DNA of 64,000 nt, from the NCBI RefSeq assembly GCF_001039355.2, contig NW_019774613.1, forward strand, positions 331,097 to 395,096. The letters run 5' to 3'. This stretch comes from Lingula anatina (Eukaryota > Brachiopoda > Lingulata > Lingulida > Lingulidae). The position numbers were made by a program, and so were the translations under genes. This document shows, in pieces, positions 26,701 to 37,229 of the stretch (the stretch's first letter is position 1; each line of letters begins with the position of its first letter). A model generated the notes under the pieces. It made no database searches. It was not told where the DNA came from and was given only the letters and a program-made list of their open reading frames with translations.

Positions 26701-29098
26701 CATTTCTTGTGATTAAATATGTATAAAGACACCCATGAGTTAACAGAGATGCGTGTATATGTAGAACCTTACGCGCACCCAGGGCGTCCGAGCACTATCC
26801 TCGACACTCTTGTTTCAAGCATACGCTTTTTGATTATTTAATTTAATTGAAAAAGGTGTATTTTCATAAGACTTTCAAACTCTGGGAGCTTGCATCTAGC
26901 AAAATTACGTTGAACCCCGAAGAACTCGCGTCAGTTGAGTGCTATCTCGCCAGTTTATGCACCTTGTTGAATAAAACTATATATGTATAGAAGGCCGATT
27001 TTCGCAACAGAGCTGCTAAATTGAAAAAATAAAATATTCCAGGAAATTGACAATAAGCCAACAGACTACTGATTTTTATATATGAGCAGGAGGTGTTCTT
27101 CTGTAAACAAATATGAACACACAAGTGAAGTGGTGATTTTGACCAATTATGATGAAGCAGTACACTTAGCACGTGTCATAATCACGCCCTTTTGAATCGC
27201 TTGCTTCACGAATGCTTCCTCATATTATGGATACGGGGGCGTTGGGTGTCTAGCTTTTTTTGATGATAACAGTTTTGCTCTTTCTTTTCTCCTGATGTTG
27301 ATAATGATAGTTATAAAAATTATAATGCCATCTAGTTCCAGTGACAACGCTGACATACACCCTGTGTATCAACGTCTACTGAAAACTCGCCATTATTACC
27401 TGCATATCCATATAGCAAACCGTATCGTGTATGTTGGGTCAAGGGGTGTTGCAAACAGCACAGTGAATTTCAGGGTACACACTACTTATCTTAATACACG
27501 TGAATTACTGATCTCGATGCTTTAAATGGGTGGGTCGCACTACACGGTGATGGGTAAAGATACACACTTCGAAGACGCTTCTAATCGGTATCAACAAAAC
27601 GCGTTTTACAGCTACATTTATCAAGTGGACAATTCATTACAATCAATTCAAAATACATACTGTAGCGTTTTGTACAATAAAACGCAGTGTTATGATAGAT
27701 GTTTTTAATAAAGGGGGTGAAGCCAAGCGGTTTTGCCATTAAGTAAATCCTAGAACTCTTTTGTTAACGTTGGTGGAAAGATGACTTGATGACGTAATGA
27801 CCGGGGTTTCGCGTCTAAACATTTTTAGATGGGCCTCGCGATCATAGAAGGGGATAACCGAGGCAAAGAAATAAGACTAATGTTGCTATGGGTTTCTCCA
27901 AACGTATATTTTATACGTCTCAAATATAATGACACACCCAAGCACACGTGACGCTGTGAAATACTAGGCACGTCCAAATAAGATGTTTATCAAGAAAATA
28001 GAATGTTGTGGAAAAACAGGCCAATTAGGAACATATCGTCGCTCAGTTTTAAGTTTCAGTAGATAAACGTTCGATGTCATCCTAAAGCTATTTTGATTTA
28101 AAAAGCAAAACAACTTAAAATGCCTGGGATACTAAGAGATGATTCGGTTCCATTGTCATTTTAATAACGATCATTAATGATATTTACATTGAATTTTGAT
28201 AAGACTTGTTTGTGTCCAGGACTGGACGTTGAGGGGGTCTGAGTATAATTTACTAAGCTAGAAATGATTGGTTTTTACATATCTCCGAGAGAAAACATTT
28301 ACATTACGACCGACATGCAAACAGGGCAGACAGATAGCCGGATACACAGACAATCTTGGACTTATAATCACCCAGAAAGTCAGACAAACAGACAAACGGA
28401 CATATATTGAGGCAGGCCTCAAAACAGACAGACGGACACACAGACAATCAATACGTCAGTCATTCGGTCTTTCAGTCAGCCAGTAAGTCAGACAAACAAA
28501 CAAACAAACAAACAAACAAACATATTCAGACAGGCAAACAAACAAACAGGCAAGCAGGACTTACCGCCCACAGGTGACACATAGCCACAGACAAGCCAAT
28601 TGCCAGAGGTCCAGAACCGCTGAGATCATTTCTATTGGAGTCGCAGGTGGCAAACACAGTAAACACCAGCACGAACGTGGCCATAAACTCGATGCCGAAC
28701 CCCTGCCCCACGGAGACTCCCTGGGTAAGCTGGGTTGTTCCTAGCGAAGCCCTGTACTCCGTGGGGGTAAGTCCCATCAGTATAGCCGCGCCCGCAATGC
28801 CGCCCACAAGCTGGCTCACAAAGTAGAAGAGAGCACGTACGATGCTGATTTTGCGGGTGACAAGAAACCCGATGGTGACAGCCGGGTTGATGTGTCCCCC
28901 GCTTACGTTAGCAATACACCACACCAAGGTGGCCACACTAAGGCCAAAACACACAGAGATGGTGATGAGATTCTGCTGAGCCTTCACGTTGGTGCAGGCG
29001 CCGCACGCGACGAGCACGAGAAAAAGGACACCTAACATTTCAGCCAGCAAGGCCCGGTACAGCCCTGGGGAGCGGATATCCTCAGCACTAGTCGCCAT
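19966..29098 (-). CDS. Aquaporin, water-selective AQP4/AQP1 type, with NTA in place of the second NPA
   Basis: The coding exons are 28565-29098, 20498-20584 and 19966-20157, all phase 0 with GT-AG introns, giving 270 residues. The ATG (29096-29098) opens [20 protein letters not shown], a typical short cytoplasmic N-terminus before TM1. The product is a six-helix plasma-membrane water channel. The first box is SGGHINPAV (N71-P72-A73). The second half-helix reads [15 protein letters not shown] (N187-T188-A189), so Pro is Thr, codon ACT. The likely aromatic/arginine filter is F51, H175, A184, R190, the AQP4-like water-selective set, without the mercury-sensitive Cys of AQP1. The HWVYWVGQ block at the exon 2/3 join is typical of the family. 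The C-tail is polar and acidic, rich in Ser and Tyr. Intron 1 is about 8 kb and carries MITEs and simple repeats. A glycerol channel is unlikely, because the extra loops and the Asp after NPAR are missing. Confidence 0.95.
20202..20249. repeat. (CT)n(CA)n compound microsatellite
   Basis: CT run followed by CA run in aquaporin intron 2, 45 bp from the exon 3 acceptor on the minus strand. Read in the gene's sense it is TG then AG repeats. Confidence 0.95.
20681..20718. repeat. (CA)n microsatellite
   Basis: CA run in aquaporin intron 1, about 100 bp upstream (in gene sense) of the exon 2 acceptor. Confidence 0.95.
20952..21169. mobile_element. Family A Harbinger-like MITE (copy 3)
   Basis: Target duplication TAA at 20949-20951 and 21170-21172. 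The element starts GGGCGCATTCCCATAG and ends CTGGGAATGGGGAC. Its internal blocks match the 7715 copy. It lies in aquaporin intron 1. Confidence 0.87.
21425..21481. repeat. TTTC-rich simple repeat
   Basis: Imperfect TTTC/CTTT array in aquaporin intron 1. Confidence 0.9.
21819..21926. mobile_element. Partial relative of the CAGGCCCGTAGC MITE
   Basis: It begins CAGGCCTGTAGCTA and shares TCTTTTTCTGAAAA, TGGACCTTTT and ACCCAGAG..GGACC blocks, in the same order, with the complete element at 63732-63899. The right terminal repeat is missing. Confidence 0.7.
22669..22845. repeat. Imperfect two-copy repeat in aquaporin intron 1
   Basis: TTCCAGGAAATT, a CATAC(A/T)CCA block and ACACCCTTGTG occur in the same order near 22669-22733 and 22789-22845. 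No coding meaning is seen. Confidence 0.6.
28370..28556. repeat. CAGA/AAAC degenerate simple repeat next to the aquaporin exon 1 donor
   Basis: Degenerate CAGACAGACRGACA and then AAAC repeats end within 10 bp of the exon 1 donor (GT at 28563-28564 on the minus strand). In gene sense this is a GTTT/GTCTG-rich stretch just inside intron 1. Confidence 0.85.
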
Positions 29099-29160
29099 GA
29101 CTCTTTTGGGACTTTAAACGAAGATGCACTGTCCAAAGAAGATGAACGCTTATCAACCTC

Positions 29161-29396
29161 TTATCTTTATCTGGCTGGGCTCCCTTTAACAACTGCCACC
29201 GACTGTCCTCGCTACTGATCCGACCGGCGTCTCAAAGACCTATTGTGGCAAAAACCGTCTCAGCATTAACAGCTGAACACCCTATGGAATGCCGCGTGCG
29301 AGAACTCCACTGCCAACTCCACTGGGCCGTTGAATATCTCGGAGCGTTCTGTTGGCGGGGGAGGGGCAACTTATCTAGGGAACGGGTCACGTGACC
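29161..29396 (-). promoter_or_regulatory. Aquaporin 5' flank with paired GATA sites and a palindromic E-box
   Basis: In gene sense CAGATAAAGATAAG (about 29161-29174) holds two WGATAR sites about 65 bp before the ATG. GGTCACGTGACC at 29385-29396 is a perfect 12-bp palindrome containing GTCACGTGAC, the form bound by USF/MITF/TFE bHLH-zip proteins (the CLEAR/M-box type). The transcription start is not known; function is inferred. Confidence 0.5.
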
Positions 29397-29399
29397 TCT

Positions 29400-31564
29400 G
29401 ATGTAAGGGGTGCTTTCCGTGGTGTACCGTATTAATCCCTTTCTATGCGTCTGTTCAGTCTGTTCCTATGCCTCGAAGAGAGCTACTAGCTCTGTTTCAC
29501 ATACAAAAAAAGTTTCAATAAATCAAAAATTATACGATTAGTCAAAGAATAGAGTTAAAGTTCTTGCTTGTCAAGCGTGTGGTCAAAAAAATAATAATAC
29601 ACTGTAGTAGGCCTATATAGGCCTGAGCAGCTTAGTGTAACACTATAGGCCAATGCTTTAATGATTTTCATTGCATTCTTTTAATTATTTATATTTAACG
29701 AAAATCATTAGCATGTAGTGGAATCAAGGCCCAGTTTATATAAGGTCAGATAAATTTTCTTGTATTCATCTTGATTTTAGATACCTAGCATTAACCACCG
29801 ACTAACACGTTTGTAGATTAGGCCTAGGCCTAAACATGGGAGGATTTTTTTAAAACTTTGAAACAAGCATTGCTATTCTACTAGTAAGATGTGAAATTGG
29901 TCAAAAACTAACAACTGATCATCTTTTCGGAGAAAAGACTCACAATGTCACCAAGCTTATCAAATGCCGTTTTTTTACCAAAGTCATTTGGCTTCGTCAA
30001 GGTTTCTTCAGTCGTCTGCTCGTGTTTTTTCATGCCTTTAACTGCTGAAGAGTCACAGAATTTCTAAAGGACAAGCTAGGGTCATCTTACCCCTCTATTT
30101 AACTGACTTCTTTCTTTGGGTTGTACGAATCCTATTTTTATATGTCTACTGAAAGAAGGCGAGATACACAGTAATTTTTAAAAACCTTGAGAAGCCTTTG
30201 TATTTCATTCTCATTCTTTTTGTTTAGAAATCTTAGCCAACTATCAAGTGTCAATCCTTTCTTCCTGTGAAAGCAGAAAAAGTTTGCCAAAGAACCTGAC
30301 TGTGTCAGACCTTTTATTTACAAAGAAAAGAAAAACAACTTTGTTTGAAAATCAAAAACAAGATAATCAGCTTCGTGTATTTGAAATAGGCTTTATTTTA
30401 ACCCGATGGAAACCAATATGGAGTTGTCGCCAAGCGTCTGTAGGAGGGAAGTCTCTTTCCTGAAAATATTGCCTATTAGAAATTACCGGCTGTGGGTTTT
30501 ATACTGAAAACAGGAAAGCTGAAAAATGGGAGGTTATATTTACCCCCACCTTCCTGCTTTCTCGCATTTGTTTTGGCAAGTATTCTGCTTTTTGCGTTAA
30601 ATTTGTTTTTATCTAGCCGACCGTAAATATTTTCTTTGCCTCGATAACCAACAAATTAGAAGATTACACCTACTGCCTTTTTTTTTTGTTTTGGAGGGGT
30701 GGGGGGGGGTAGTTCTTGTTATTTGAAACCATTTATCTGTTTATTTATTTATTTTATTTTCTTCCATTTTACCTTTAAGATATAGACCTATTCCATAAAA
30801 ACTACAAAAGCACTGAGAGTCGGGGGTTCTTGTTGAAACTCGGGGTGTAAAACACAGGCCCTGCGTTTGCCATCGCTGCGTTTGCCATCGCCATTGAAAC
30901 TCAAAGATGGCAGGTGAGCTTAATGTGCTGTTACAGAGGATTTCTGTTTGTCACTTGACTGTAAGGGTACGAGAGCGCTGTGCACGCAAGAAGGAAGAAA
31001 CTGGGAATTTTGAACATAAGGATACCAGAGCCTATATACATAATACATTAATCCAATATTCGTTCTTATAAGCAATATCAGCAATGTAGGCTGCCATAAT
31101 TGTATTTCTCGATATTAAGAATAGGAAATGAATGTAGGCATGAAGGAAACTAAAGCCCCAAAAGCAACAGCAGCACAAAAGGGCGTTACGTAACTTTCAC
31201 ATTAATGGTTTATGTTTACAGGTTTGAGTTTTGAAACGAGGATAAAGTTTACTCCTCACATCTACGACACAATTGCTCGAACATCGGTTCTGACACGCAA
31301 ACGCAACAACTTTATCAAAGCGACCGAAGGTTTTGAAGTTGAAAATTCAGTTTGTTGTCGCTGTGTATAACCAATATAAATCAACATTTAATTGCTGGAG
31401 AATGTGTCTGGAGTCGCTCAATAACTGACCACGTATAAATTACAGACTAAATACTTCATGTTGTCTGGTATGCCATTTTGCTTTGTGGAATGTCTGTGAT
31501 GGGAACCATACTATGTTTTTTTATTTGTTTATCTTTTCTGCTCCTCTTCGCATTGTCTATTAGC

Positions 31565-31621
<57 letters not shown>

Positions 31622-32440
31622 GGGGGAAGTATAGACCGACTAGCCTCGAAAATCAAAATATTCTCGACTCAGGGTATCAAAAATAGGGATATGCAAACCA
31701 TAGCTTGATTTTCGTCCAAATAACTTCATTCTGGTTTTCAGTCAAGGAAGGAAGGGGCGTACAAGACAATGAACAGTGCCAGGAGGTGCTTATGTAAAAC
31801 GGAAGATGCAACTTGAGTCTCTAATATCAAAATATTCAGATTGCATCAAACGTAAAAAAATTTACTTGTATTTTCTACTTATCTATAGCAAAAAACTAAG
31901 AAAAGTTTGTTGAGTAGGGCAAAAAAAAAATGTAACTGTAGAATTATACAGCAATAAATCATTGTTTAGCCAAGTATAGTGTGACGGTTCCAGTGTGGTC
32001 AGTGATGCTTAAGATGGAAAACAGGATTGTGGTTGTTGCGCTGAGGTTGAAAGAATGATGCACTAAGAATGTGGTAGTTGTGCCTGTTGCTAATCGGTTT
32101 TTCTCACATAAAGCAATTCACCCTAATTTCAAATTTTCAATAGCTTAATTACACATAATATATTTGGTGATATCAAGCTAAGTTTATAAGCACTGATGGA
32201 TACGACAGGAAGAAAATGTAATCAAGCACAATGTTTTCGATTTCAAGCAATATGCATTTTAATCTTCGCATCCACGAAATAAGAAAACAAATAGCTTTGA
32301 AAAAATTGACATGACTGATATAATAAACCTTCGTTTAGTCACAAATAGTAAAAGATCAAAACTTTGAGGAAGTATTTAAAGTCACTGACGTCATAAAAAC
32401 GTTTCGAAAGCTATAAGAGTAAGGTACTTCAAAAGTTTTA
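29400..32440. other. Intergenic between the aquaporin start and the speriolin-homologue stop
   Basis: No gene is recognised. It has repeated TAGGCCTA-type palindromes near 29607-29622 and 29820, a G tract at 30703-30711, an AG microsatellite and a perfect CRE TGACGTCA at 32386-32393, just beyond the speriolin stop. ATTAAA on the minus strand at 32258-32263 may serve as its poly(A) signal. Confidence 0.6.
31567..31618. repeat. (GA)26 microsatellite
   Basis: Uninterrupted GA run of 52 bp. Confidence 0.98.
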
Positions 32441-32442
32441 TA

Positions 32443-35435
32443 TTAAAATAAGAATAACGGTCCGCCGTCATCTTTTGCAAGTAATGCCAGACAGTCAATC
32501 AAAACCAACACGTTTTTCAATTTTGAGCTGGGGGCTATTCTTGTGGCAAAATCACGCAGGGCATCTGGTTGGTTCCACTCCTCGGCGCATTGATATTTGC
32601 GTCTCGGTGGGTAACCAATCACGCCATATTTGTTAACAAGCTCGGCGGTGAAACGTGGGTGGAAATCTTTCCTGTAACCCAGCGGACCAAGACTTCGGAA
32701 AATATACTCTAAGCGATAGTTCAAAGCGTACTTCTTTTCTGTGTCTAGTCTCGACGTTATGGGGTCTATAGATTCTATGATAATGAGGTCTTGCAGGTTG
32801 CCCACGTTATAACCATAGAAACGAGTGCGAGGAGCGCCTTTCATTGGCTTGCCGCTGAATACGTAACCCATGATACGTCGGTCCAGCTGGAAAGCAATTT
32901 CTCCGATTAGACGCCTTGATGGAGCGACGTCTGCTATTTTGAAAAGAGGAGTCCCTGCTTTGGTTATTGACTCTGAAATAATAAAATTGAAACCCTTCAA
33001 TAAAAAATCAGTTCTGCATAAGTGCTGTTGATGTATTAGTACTGATTCATCATTCCTGCGTGTAATTTGTGGGTAGCGTTTTGGAAAAATTTGATTTTAA
33101 ATGTTGTAAAAAAAATGTCAGCTATTTCTTTAGGTTTTATATTTTAATCTTAATATCTTATATCTTTAGAAAAAAAGAGAAACGGTGGATCTCCATTTGC
33201 TCTGCAAATCAATCAATCAATCAAAACCAATAGATGCTTCAATTTGGAACTCGAAATGTGCTCATGTAATACCATCAATTGAAAAGGATAAAAAGACAGG
33301 TAAAGTAAAAGGATTTTTACCTGTACATGCGTGAAAGCTGCCCAAGTACTCATCACACCCTCCTTTGCTGAGATCCCTAGTTCTGCCTCTGACGCTCTGG
33401 AGGAAGAGCTGGTTTGGCTCTGAGAGAGGAATTATGTCACGAACCTTCTGTCGCATTCCAGGGAACACTGCCTTGTCAACTGTAAGGTGCATTAATTATA
33501 TTTTGTGAGTCATACATTATGACTGTGTGGCAGGAATGGTGGGCCTAGGCATGGAAGCCCGGGTCCCAAATGTTAAGTTCAGGTTAGGGTTAGCCGGAGT
33601 AATAGGGTTAGTATATGGAACAAATGTCACCTGCAGCAAGTAATGGAGAATGGACTACAGTTCCTAGCGGACTACCATTCCTGTCACGCTGGTTTTACGA
33701 CGAATAATGAAGGATTCGAAGTTGCTTTTGTGCAGTTCATTTATGGTATCTATATCGATATCAGAAACGGACAAAAAATTAACGAAGTATACATACATGG
33801 CACTAGATACGATACTGCATTTGTAACGAATTCAATGTAAATAAAATGCCTTAGATGAAGACAGCTTTGAGTGAAAACCATGCACGGCAACGTTTTATCT
33901 GGAGGAATTTTCTATCACAAAGATTATTATGCTAACTCACCGGTATCAGTATCACTGTTAAAGCATTCCATAATTTGTAGGACTAAGGTGGCTGCTTTTA
34001 GCCCAGCATTCTTCTTTCTCAGCTCAATTTGTTCAGCTAAAGCTTTGTTTTCTGCTTGAAGGCGAGCGTTTTCTCTTTTCAGGAATTCAGGGTAGCTTTC
34101 CCTGCAAATCTGAGAATTTTTATCTTTAACGCGTTCGTGTTCCTGATTTTTTGCGTTCCTTTCATTCTCGTGGCTGCTGTTCGTATTCATGAATTCGGGT
34201 ATTTCATGAAAAGGTGGTGGTGCATTGTTGGCAGACACAGCAGGCTTTTTCTGTTCGTCGTGGTCTTTTTCCACAAACAATGCATTTGTGGGGTATTCAA
34301 TGGATTCTTCCAGGGGCAAGCATTCCAATTCACCCTGAGCAAAATTAGATGATTCTGGGATATTTTCAGGCAAGTTGTTGAGCTGCGCATGCCCTTGTGA
34401 AGGGTCGCTTTTATCAATTGGAGTGTTTTGATCTGTTGTCGTTTTCTTCTCATCAATGTGCACATCAGCGACGGAAGGAATTGGCGTGTCGTCGGTCAAA
34501 GACTCCAGCACTCTCTGGACTTTGCCCATCACTTCAGAAGGAGAGCGCGTTTCCGTCTCACGATCAGGTCGTTTAGCTACGGGCGTGCTCATGGCAACGG
34601 GAGGGCCAATATTTATCTCACCAAATGCCGATGGTTGAGGTGTCTCCAACTTTAGATCCTCCGAGTGTAAAGTAGAAAAAGTTTCCGAACTGTCGGATAA
34701 TTTGTCCGGAGTCGGATTAGGAGTCGCTGGAAAAGAGCTTGAACCGTCAGAGCGATCAACATCAGTGGCGAATTCATCATTCAAGTCGCTTGCGTGCAAC
34801 GTCGGAATCGCAGCACTTACAGGGGATTCTCCTTCATTTTCATCTTCCAGATTTTGAGGTTTGGCAGATACTGGGGTACTTGTTGCAACTGGATCACCGA
34901 CCTTTATCCCATCTTCGTTTGCTGGCTGAAAAGTCTCCGATTTTAGGTCGTCCATGTGTAAAGTCGACGCTCTTTCCTCAGAATCATCGATAAACGAACT
35001 TGAGCCACCAGACTGAAGTGCCTCGGATGAAAGTTCATTCATCAAATGGGGACTGTTTACCGTTGGAATATTGGGCAATCCCACTTGTGATAGATCTCCC
35101 TCACTTTCTGTGGCTGTTATGTCAAGCTCTGACATATGGACTGGAGACGGTGTTCCAGAGGAAATAGCGGTCAGGTTTTTCGTCTCCTCTCCAACATTTT
35201 CCAAATTACCGATCTCTTCATTCTCCCCACTGGTTTGTTTCTTTAAGTCTGGGGTGTCCAATTCTACGCAATCGCTGCTCTCACCATACGCATCCGACGG
35301 GATCACATCGTCTCTCAAGATATCAGTTTCCTTACCGCCTTCTGTTGCATTTGCCACGGAGACCGCAGACAAAAAGTTCTCGTCGTCCGTGCTTTGTATT
35401 TGTTTCCGCGGTGTCTCTATGCTCTCCTCAGTCAT
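32443..35435 (-). CDS. Speriolin (SPATC1 family) homologue
   Basis: Exons 33941-35435, 33321-33479 and 32443-32972 join in phase 1 to give 727 residues. Speriolin in mammals is a sperm centrosome/neck protein that binds CDC20; the role here is inferred from homology. The C-terminal third (about 552-727) carries the conserved speriolin domain, with GEIAFQLDRRI, a YGYNVGN block, LVNKYGVIGYPP and the ending LLAKDDGGPLFLF. Just before it, residues about 450-490 form a Leu/Glu-rich coiled coil (RENARLQAENKALAEQIEL), matching speriolin's leucine-zipper region. The first about 440 residues are acidic, Ser/Pro/Thr-rich and probably disordered, with an internal repeat (STLHMDDLKSETFQP... and STLHSEDLKLETPQP..., each ending in a STPV motif). 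The protein is longer than human speriolin, mainly because of this region. The start ATG (35433-35435) has two CREs upstream. Confidence 0.88.
33575..33613. repeat. Short telomere-like motif in intron 1 of the speriolin homologue
   Basis: AGGTTAGGGTTAG and, soon after, AGGGTTAG, close to TTAGGG repeats. Only two or three units, so chance or a small insertion is possible. Confidence 0.4.
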
Positions 35436-35527
35436 TTTACATTTGCTTTATCAGAAGAGTAGCAGAGATCATCTGCCTGCGCGGCAACTGCTTGTATCCA
35501 AGTAACGCTGTGACAGCGTAAGCATTA

Positions 35528-35583
35528 TGACGTCATATAGGAATCTAGAAACTGTTTTGAATATTGAATGAGGGGTGACGTCA
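35528..35583 (-). promoter_or_regulatory. Two perfect CREs upstream of the speriolin homologue
   Basis: TGACGTCA at 35528-35535 and 35576-35583, 93 and 141 bp upstream of the ATG. The element binds CREB/CREM/ATF; in mammals CREM acting through it drives many post-meiotic sperm genes. Regulation here is inferred. Confidence 0.65.
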
Positions 35584-35699
35584 TAAAGACTAATCTTCAT
35601 AAGCAAGAGGCGCTTTGTTTTAATTATAATTGATTTATTTTTACTGAAAAATCAAGTGGTCTAAGACAAGCTAAGGGTAAAAGTTTTTAAGTTGAAACT

Positions 35700-36390
35700 G
35701 AAGTACTTTATACATGCATTTATATCATCAAGATTAGATTACTGCAATAGTCTCCTCTTTGGTATTTGTGACTATCAGATTAAAAAGTTACAATTTATTC
35801 AAAACTCAGCTGCAAGACTGGTTTGTCAAATTAAGTACAAGTAGTAGGCCTACACACCATATCACTCCCATTCTGAAAGAATTACACTGGCTGCCTGTGA
35901 AGCAGAGGATTGATTTTAAAGTACTTTGTATTATTTTTAAGGCGATCCATTCACAAGGACCATTATATTTATCTGATCTTATCTGTTTTAACTTACCACG
36001 GCGGTCCACTCGTTTTAATACTGAAAATGATTTTATTTTAGAACATTCTGTTTTAGAGAAGGGGTGCCTCAAAAGTTATGGAGATCGTGCTTTTATAATC
36101 TACGCCCCAAAAGTGTGGAATGGTCTACCAAATTTTATTAGAAAAACAGAAGACTTTAAAAGACCCACATTTTTAATTCTGTCTATATCTCTTAGATTTT
36201 TTAAAAATATATATATGTATTTTAATAAGATTGATTTTCAGTAGTGTAAATTTTAAATGGTTTCCAATGAGAGTTTATGATTAAAATATTGTAGTCATTT
36301 TAATGATTTTAGTATATTAGCCATTATGGTAAGGCGACTTGAGATAGAATGTAAGGCGCCATATAATAATCTTATTATTATTATTATTAT
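35700..36390 (+). mobile_element. 5'-truncated non-LTR retrotransposon (CR1/L2-like), 3' end
   Basis: From 35716 the frame reads SSRLDYCNSLLFGI and then IQNSAARLV, stops at about 35840 and continues in another frame with HHITPILKELHWLPVKQRI, FKAIHSQGPLYLSDL, KSYGDRAF and PKVWNGLP. These are the usual blocks at the C-terminal end of CR1/L2-clade reverse transcriptase ORFs. The tail has AAGGCGACTTGAGAT and TGTAAGGCGCCATATAA, followed by an (ATT)n microsatellite at 36367-36390, the usual 3' end. The frameshift and missing 5' part make it dead. It sits between the speriolin homologue and the small acidic ORF, opposite in strand. Confidence 0.88.
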
Positions 36391-36550
36391 ATTACTTTCC
36401 CAAGGAAGCCTATACAGCGCGTCATATATCGACAATGTATGCAAACCTGTCCTAAGCAGTGAATATGGCCTAGTCTATGCCTACTGCGTAAATGTTACAG
36501 CAGCCAAGGGGGAAAAAGACTAAACGAGGGTTGATATCTTTACTGTTATA

Positions 36551-36556
36551 TTTATT
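36551..36556 (-). terminator. Candidate polyadenylation signal of the small acidic ORF
   Basis: TTTATT on the plus strand, that is AATAAA in gene sense, about 225 bp after the stop codon. Confidence 0.4.
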
Positions 36557-36781
36557 TAAAGGTCTTCAGAGAAGCTGATGTAAAGTATGTTGATTAAAAG
36601 CAGATACCTATTTCAGCAAGCCAATTCAATTGATTCTAATTTCAATATTTAAATTAATATTATACAGATATAAATTTGAAAGACAAGCATACAATGCAGT
36701 TTATATACAATCTTATAAACAGTTCCTTGAGTGTATGTATATGTATTACTACGATATTTCGAGAAATAGAGTAAACGAAGG

Positions 36782-37129
36782 CTAGATTCCATTTAAGATG
36801 AAGTCCAACATCTCCTCGAATGAATTAAACGGAAAACCGTCGTTGTGGCGCAGACGTGAATCTCCATCGCCGCCAGAGGGCGTTTCATTTGCAGTCCCTT
36901 CATTTTCATCATTTTCATGGAAACTTTGTGTGGGGGCGTCTTGAGGCGTACTGGGAGCTTCATCTTTTGGTGAATCTTCATTGTGTAAAACGTTCTTAAA
37001 ACCTGGTGCTTTCTCATCTCTTTTTAGGCTACGTGCTTCCGGTGGAGGTTTTTGCTTGGTTATGTGATCGTGGTCATCTGATCGCTGTCCCTTTACGTAT
37101 TCTTCAGCGTCTTCACCGCGACTTGTCAT
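36782..37129 (-). CDS. Small acidic, probably disordered protein of unknown function
   Basis: A single-exon frame of 115 residues (MTSRGEDAEEYVKG...FEEMLDFILNGI). It is rich in Asp, Glu, Pro, Ser and Lys, without Trp or Cys, and predicted by eye to be disordered apart from a short hydrophobic C-terminal helix (NSFEEMLDFILNGI) that could be a binding motif. No family is recognised. Support for its being real: codon-like composition, a strongly patterned C-terminus, a minus-strand AATAAA after it, and a CRE-like TGATGTCA at 37220-37227, 91 bp before the ATG, almost the same spacing as in the speriolin gene. It may be the last exon of a longer gene or an orphan. Confidence 0.5.
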   Translation of the reverse strand: MTSRGEDAEEYVKGQRSDDHDHITKQKPPPEARSLKRDEKAPGFKNVLHNEDSPKDEAPSTPQDAPTQSFHENDENEGTANETPSGGDGDSRLRHNDGFPFNSFEEMLDFILNGI

Positions 37130-37219
37130 TATTCAAAGAAGAGTTTATGTTTACACAAGAAATCGATTAGCTACATCGCTACTATGACAACGTGATGCTG
37201 TGTAGACGTTTTCGACTTG

Positions 37220-37227
37220 TGATGTCA
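37220..37227 (-). promoter_or_regulatory. CRE-like site TGATGTCA upstream of the small acidic ORF
   Basis: One mismatch from TGACGTCA, 91 bp before the ATG at 37129. Confidence 0.4.
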
Positions 37228-37229
37228 TA

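Noticed and set aside
28268-28486. 72-residue frame rich in Thr, Arg and Gln
   Set aside because: Translation of the degenerate CAGA simple repeat in aquaporin intron 1.
34056-35505. Several plus-strand frames opposite the speriolin homologue
   Set aside because: Shadows of the long minus-strand exon; low-complexity complement of its acidic repeats.
35759-36244. 161-residue frame as a host gene
   Set aside because: It matches the C-terminal end of LINE reverse transcriptases, is frame-shifted at its start, and is followed by a LINE-type tail.
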